This document shows positions 6,391 to 8,402 of a stretch of 8,402 nucleotides of DNA, in pieces. Made by a program: the position numbers and the translations under genes. Position 1 is the first letter of the stretch. Each line of letters opens with the position of its first letter. The DNA comes from Natrinema soli (GTDB lineage: Archaea; Halobacteriota; Halobacteria; Halobacteriales; Natrialbaceae). A model generated the notes under the pieces. That model did not search any database. It had not been told where the DNA came from and worked only from the letters and a program-made list of their open reading frames with translations. Location of the stretch: the NCBI RefSeq assembly GCF_028618695.1, contig NZ_JAQIVI010000662.1:1-8402 (forward strand), written 5' to 3'.

Positions 6391-6792
6391 TTACTCGAGG
6401 CTGATGTCCGACGACTGTTCGGCGCGATCGAAGACGACCTCGAGGATGCCGTTGTTGTAGGTCGCGGACGCGGTGTGCTCGTTGACGCGGGTCGGCAGCG
6501 AGACGCGTTCGTCGTACTGGCGGTGTTCGCTCTCGGCGGAGATGGTCAGCGTCTTGCCGTCGCACTCGAGTTCGATGTTGTCCTTCTCGACGCCGGGGAG
6601 GTCCGCGACGACGCGGACCTCCTCGCCGGTCTCGTGGATGTCGACGTGGGTGTCCATGCCGAAGCCGTTGTCGACGGTATTCGAGGAGTTGAAGTCCACG
6701 TTGGCGTCCGCGCCGTTCATCATCTCGTTCATCATTCGCTCGATCTCGCGGAACAGGTCGTCGAAGGGTTCGTCGCGGTCGTCTCGGCGCAT
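6391..6792 (-). CDS. Hsp20/alpha-crystallin family small heat-shock protein
   Basis: This 133-residue chaperone should bind unfolding proteins in the cytoplasm and hold them for refolding, as oligomers. The N-terminal arm (1-45) is Met/Asp-rich: FREIERMMNEMMNGAD. The alpha-crystallin domain covers about 46-123: THVDIHETGEEVRVVADLPGV (DLPGV at 64-68), then the family signature A-T-Y-N-N-G-I-L at 110-117. The C-terminal tail ends SDISLE, where I-S-L is the I-x-I/V-type anchor that docks onto a neighbouring subunit. The start at 6792 is chosen over a Met nine codons upstream because family sequence begins at MRRDDRDEPFDDLFREIE and the promoter box covers the longer version. The gene is downstream of gap in the same direction, 72 bases away, with its own promoter. 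It converges with the ATP-grasp gene; the 122 bases between show no strong terminator. Confidence 0.95.
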   Translation of the reverse strand: MRRDDRDEPFDDLFREIERMMNEMMNGADANVDFNSSNTVDNGFGMDTHVDIHETGEEVRVVADLPGVEKDNIELECDGKTLTISAESEHRQYDERVSLPTRVNEHTASATYNNGILEVVFDRAEQSSDISLE

Positions 6793-6815
6793 GACCGACA
6801 GTAAGCCACCGGGCG

Positions 6816-6825
6816 GCAAAAACTT
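6816..6825 (-). promoter_or_regulatory. TATA-like box and T-run before hsp20
   Basis: The minus strand reads AAGTTTTTGC, centred about 28 nt before the ATG at 6792, with a purine-rich CAGAAAG just upstream that could serve as BRE. It predicts a leaderless transcript. The same T5 run lies downstream of a hairpin that follows gap, so it may also help end the gap transcript. Confidence 0.5.
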
Positions 6826-6841
6826 TCTGTCGTCGCTATAC

Positions 6842-6864
6842 GATCGTGGCGCGAATCCGCGATC
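6842..6864 (-). terminator. Possible hairpin directly after gap
   Basis: Starting on the base next to the gap stop codon, the minus strand reads GATCGCGG, then loop ATTCGCG, then CCACGATC. The arms give about seven pairs with one mismatch. The T5 run at 6818-6822 lies about 20 bases further downstream. The structure is modest, so the terminator role is tentative. Confidence 0.3.
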
Positions 6865-7878
6865 CTACAGTCCGATTCCCAGCGTCTCGTTGGTCGTCTC
6901 GATGCTCTCCGCGGCGTCGGCGCTGCCGGTCACGGCCCGGATCGCGTCGACGTTCTCCGGCACGACGTCGCTCTCCTGGTGGATCCCCTGGAAGAGGTAG
7001 AGATCGCGTCCGACGGTCGAGACCGATTCCTCCCAGACGCAGTTCTCCCAGATGTCGCCGCGCGGCCGGCCCGCGTCCAGCGCGTACTCCTTGAGCGTCC
7101 CGCTGCCGTCGATGTCCAGCCGCTCGGGGATCAGGAACAGGCGCGACTCGTCGGCGAACAGTTCGCGGACGTCCGCGGCGTCGACTTCCTCCTCGAGGGT
7201 GACGTTGAGGCTGTGCATGTGCATCAGCGTCGCGGGCACCTTCATCCCGAGCGTATCGATGTCGAGATCGGGGAAGATGGTCTCGACGTCCGGGCCGTGG
7301 TGGGAGGGGATCGTCACCGGGTTCGGGAGAATGTCGTTGATCGGGCCGCGGTCGGACTGACCGGGGTCGCCGCCGCGACGGACGAGCGTCGCGCGGACCT
7401 TCTCGACGCCGTAGGCCTCCCGGAGCGGCGCGATGACCCGGGAGAGACCGGTCGTGTTACAGGAGACGACGCGCACGTGGTCGGCGTCGACGGCGTTCTC
7501 GAAGTTCGAGCGCGCGTTGAAGCTCACGTCGGTGAGTTCGGCGTCCTCGCCGCCCTGGTAGAGCGCGGGCGTGTCGTGCTCCTCGTAGAGTTCCTTGTTC
7601 TGGGCTCCGATTCCCGACGGCGTGGCGTCGACGACGACGTCGGCCTCAGCCACGAGGTCCTCGACCGGCCCCGCGATCTCGAGGCCGGCCTCGGCGAACA
7701 GTTCCTCGCGCTCCTCGATTGCCGCGTAAAGCGGGAATCCCTTGTCGATCGCTGTCTCGGCCTCGAAGTTCGGGCGCGTCTTCGCGACGCCCAGCATATC
7801 CATGTCGGGCTGTTGCCGAACGGCGTCCGCGACGCGCTTGCCGATCGTGCCGTAGCCGTTGATGGCGACCTGTTGCAT
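6865..7878 (-). CDS. gap: Type II (archaeal) glyceraldehyde-3-phosphate dehydrogenase
   Basis: This 337-residue protein interconverts glyceraldehyde-3-phosphate, phosphate and NAD(P)+ with 1,3-bisphosphoglycerate in the cytoplasm. In haloarchaea the archaeal type II enzyme is mainly associated with gluconeogenesis. The Rossmann start [17 protein letters not shown] (glycine loop 8-13) is followed by KTRPNFEA (33-40), typical of the archaeal form. Catalytic Cys140 lies in [11 protein letters not shown], and [21 protein letters not shown] (168-187) is a hallmark of the archaeal class, distinct from the bacterial one. PSHHGPDV (191-198) and the active-site His region TLMHMHS (218-223, His220 probable) complete the site. 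Length agrees with family members of about 335-340. The first Met is the natural start, and a TATA box lies 29 nt upstream. The gene stands divergent to an aminopeptidase; no pgk is visible. Confidence 0.97.
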   Translation of the reverse strand: MQQVAINGYGTIGKRVADAVRQQPDMDMLGVAKTRPNFEAETAIDKGFPLYAAIEEREELFAEAGLEIAGPVEDLVAEADVVVDATPSGIGAQNKELYEEHDTPALYQGGEDAELTDVSFNARSNFENAVDADHVRVVSCNTTGLSRVIAPLREAYGVEKVRATLVRRGGDPGQSDRGPINDILPNPVTIPSHHGPDVETIFPDLDIDTLGMKVPATLMHMHSLNVTLEEEVDAADVRELFADESRLFLIPERLDIDGSGTLKEYALDAGRPRGDIWENCVWEESVSTVGRDLYLFQGIHQESDVVPENVDAIRAVTGSADAAESIETTNETLGIGL

Positions 7879-7902
7879 GTACCCGGGAGTGGACCACCGA
7901 GC

Positions 7903-7916
7903 GGGATAATCGTTTC
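7903..7916 (-). promoter_or_regulatory. Promoter (BRE/TATA) of gap
   Basis: The minus strand reads CGAAACGATTATCCC: a CGAAAC BRE-like element, then ATTATC centred about 29 nt before the ATG at 7878. The spacing predicts a leaderless mRNA. Confidence 0.6.
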
Positions 7917-7935
7917 GAGGACTCGCAGCCGATTC

Positions 7936-8130
7936 TTACTCGAATCGGAGTTCTCGATCGCTCTCGAGGGCGATCTCGGTACCGATTCGCACGGTACCCG
8001 AGCCGACGATCCACCCGTTCGACCCGGTCCGGCGGAACGAGTCGACGGGCGAGATCGCCCGAGAAGCCGCGAGCGCGACCGAAGGCAAGACATATCGGCC
8101 CGCTCGCCGCACACTCGCATATGACAGCAC
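7936..8130 (-). other. Doubtful small ORF in the gap/aminopeptidase intergenic region
   Basis: A 64-codon GTG-started frame ends at 7936, inside the 242-base divergent gap, and overlaps the aminopeptidase start and promoter. Its last 35 residues, from DSFRRTGSNGWIVGSG through RIGTEIALESDRELRFE, look protein-like: acidic, balanced and with high GC3. The N-terminal half is Ala/Arg-rich and not acidic, and no convincing promoter or start codon is seen. It could be a remnant of a decayed gene, a small protein with a misjudged start, or chance. I do not recognise a family. Confidence 0.2.
8088..8097 (+). promoter_or_regulatory. TATA box for the aminopeptidase gene
   Basis: AGACATATCG is centred about 27 nt before the ATG at 8121, again predicting a leaderless transcript and supporting that start codon. 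Confidence 0.5.
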
Positions 8131-8402
8131 TTCGAGCCGCGGCGGAGACGGCGGTCCGTCAGTGTCTGGGTCTCGAGGCGGGGGAGTCGTGTGCGGTCGT
8201 CACCGACGACGACCGGGTTCTGATCGGGGAGGCGCTCTACGAGGTCGCGAGCGAGATCACCGACGACGCCGTGATCGTCCGCTATCCGCCGGGCGAAACC
8301 CACGGCGGTGAACCCCCCGCTCCGGTGGCGGCGGCGATGGCCGGGGCCGACGTCGTCCTCGCGCCGACGACCAAGAGCCTGAGTCACACTCGCGCCCGCA
8401 CG
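8121..8402 (+). CDS. Aminopeptidase, COG2309 / M29-like (5' part)
   Basis: The frame from ATG 8121 stays open to the window end, giving the first 94 residues. The sequence ETAVRQCLGLEAGESCAVV, then TDDDRVLIGEALYEVASEITDDAVIVRYPPGETHGGEPP, then AAAMAGADVVLAPTTKSLSHTRART, follows the N-terminal domain of the COG2309 group. That group holds leucyl aminopeptidase (aminopeptidase T, M29) and the related NicX-type proteins. The T-x-S-L-S-H-T-x-A-R stretch is especially typical. Members are soluble metal-dependent enzymes that remove N-terminal residues from peptides. The metal-binding residues of the C-terminal domain are beyond the window, so activity cannot be judged. It is divergent from gap. 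Family assignment is from remembered sequence patterns. Confidence 0.72.
   Translation, partial: MTALRAAAETAVRQCLGLEAGESCAVVTDDDRVLIGEALYEVASEITDDAVIVRYPPGETHGGEPPAPVAAAMAGADVVLAPTTKSLSHTRART

Noticed and set aside
6979..8124. Plus-strand frame of 381 codons opposite gap
   Set aside because: Antisense shadow of a clearly recognised GAPDH; it also runs through the gap promoter.

Overview
The window looks like ordinary chromosomal core from a haloarchaeon, probably of the Natrialbales type. The evidence is high GC with strong GC3, very frequent CTCGAG/TCGAG runs inside genes, acidic proteins (D/E-rich surfaces and tails), an archaeal L10e ribosomal protein, an archaeal type II GAPDH, and TATA-box promoters placed about 27-30 nt before start codons. 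No rRNA, tRNA, CRISPR array, transposase, integrase or phage gene was seen.

Layout. (1) 1-282 (+): 3' end of a YfcE/MJ0936-like metallophosphoesterase. (2) 283-652: non-coding stretch between two convergent transcription units, rich in small GC-rich hairpins. (3) 653-2481 (-): two-gene ABC-2 exporter operon, ATPase then permease, overlapping by one base. (4) 2562-3737 (-): site-2-protease (M50) intramembrane metalloprotease with two CBS domains. (5) 3738-4050: divergent intergenic region ending in an AT-rich island. (6) 4051-4284 (+): 77-residue winged-helix regulator. (7) 4488-5018 (+): ribosomal protein L10e (uL16). (8) 5019-5401: a long bipartite palindrome right after L10e, then a second hairpin-rich stretch. 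(9) 5402-6268 (+): RimK-like ATP-grasp ligase. (10) 6391-6792 (-): Hsp20 small heat-shock protein. (11) 6865-7878 (-): type II glyceraldehyde-3-phosphate dehydrogenase. (12) 7879-8120: divergent intergenic region with one doubtful small ORF. (13) 8121-8402 (+): 5' end of an aminopeptidase of the COG2309/M29-like group, cut by the window edge.

The genes do not form one pathway. They are housekeeping functions, each mostly with its own promoter: translation (L10e), central carbon metabolism (GAPDH), protein quality control (Hsp20, S2P protease, aminopeptidase), export (ABC-2) and post-synthetic glutamate-type ligation (ATP-grasp). Seven of the eight complete or 5'-complete promoters put the TATA centre 27-30 nt before the start codon. 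That predicts leaderless mRNAs and was used to choose shorter starts than the longest open frames for the ABC ATPase, S2P, regulator, ATP-grasp and Hsp20 genes.

I did not find a convincing undescribed multi-gene system. The most unusual structures are non-coding: the 48-nt bipartite inverted repeat directly behind rpl10e, and two separate intergenic hairpin clusters that share a nearly identical 19-base stem-loop. Very long open frames on the strand opposite the ABC, S2P and GAPDH genes are GC-bias shadows.
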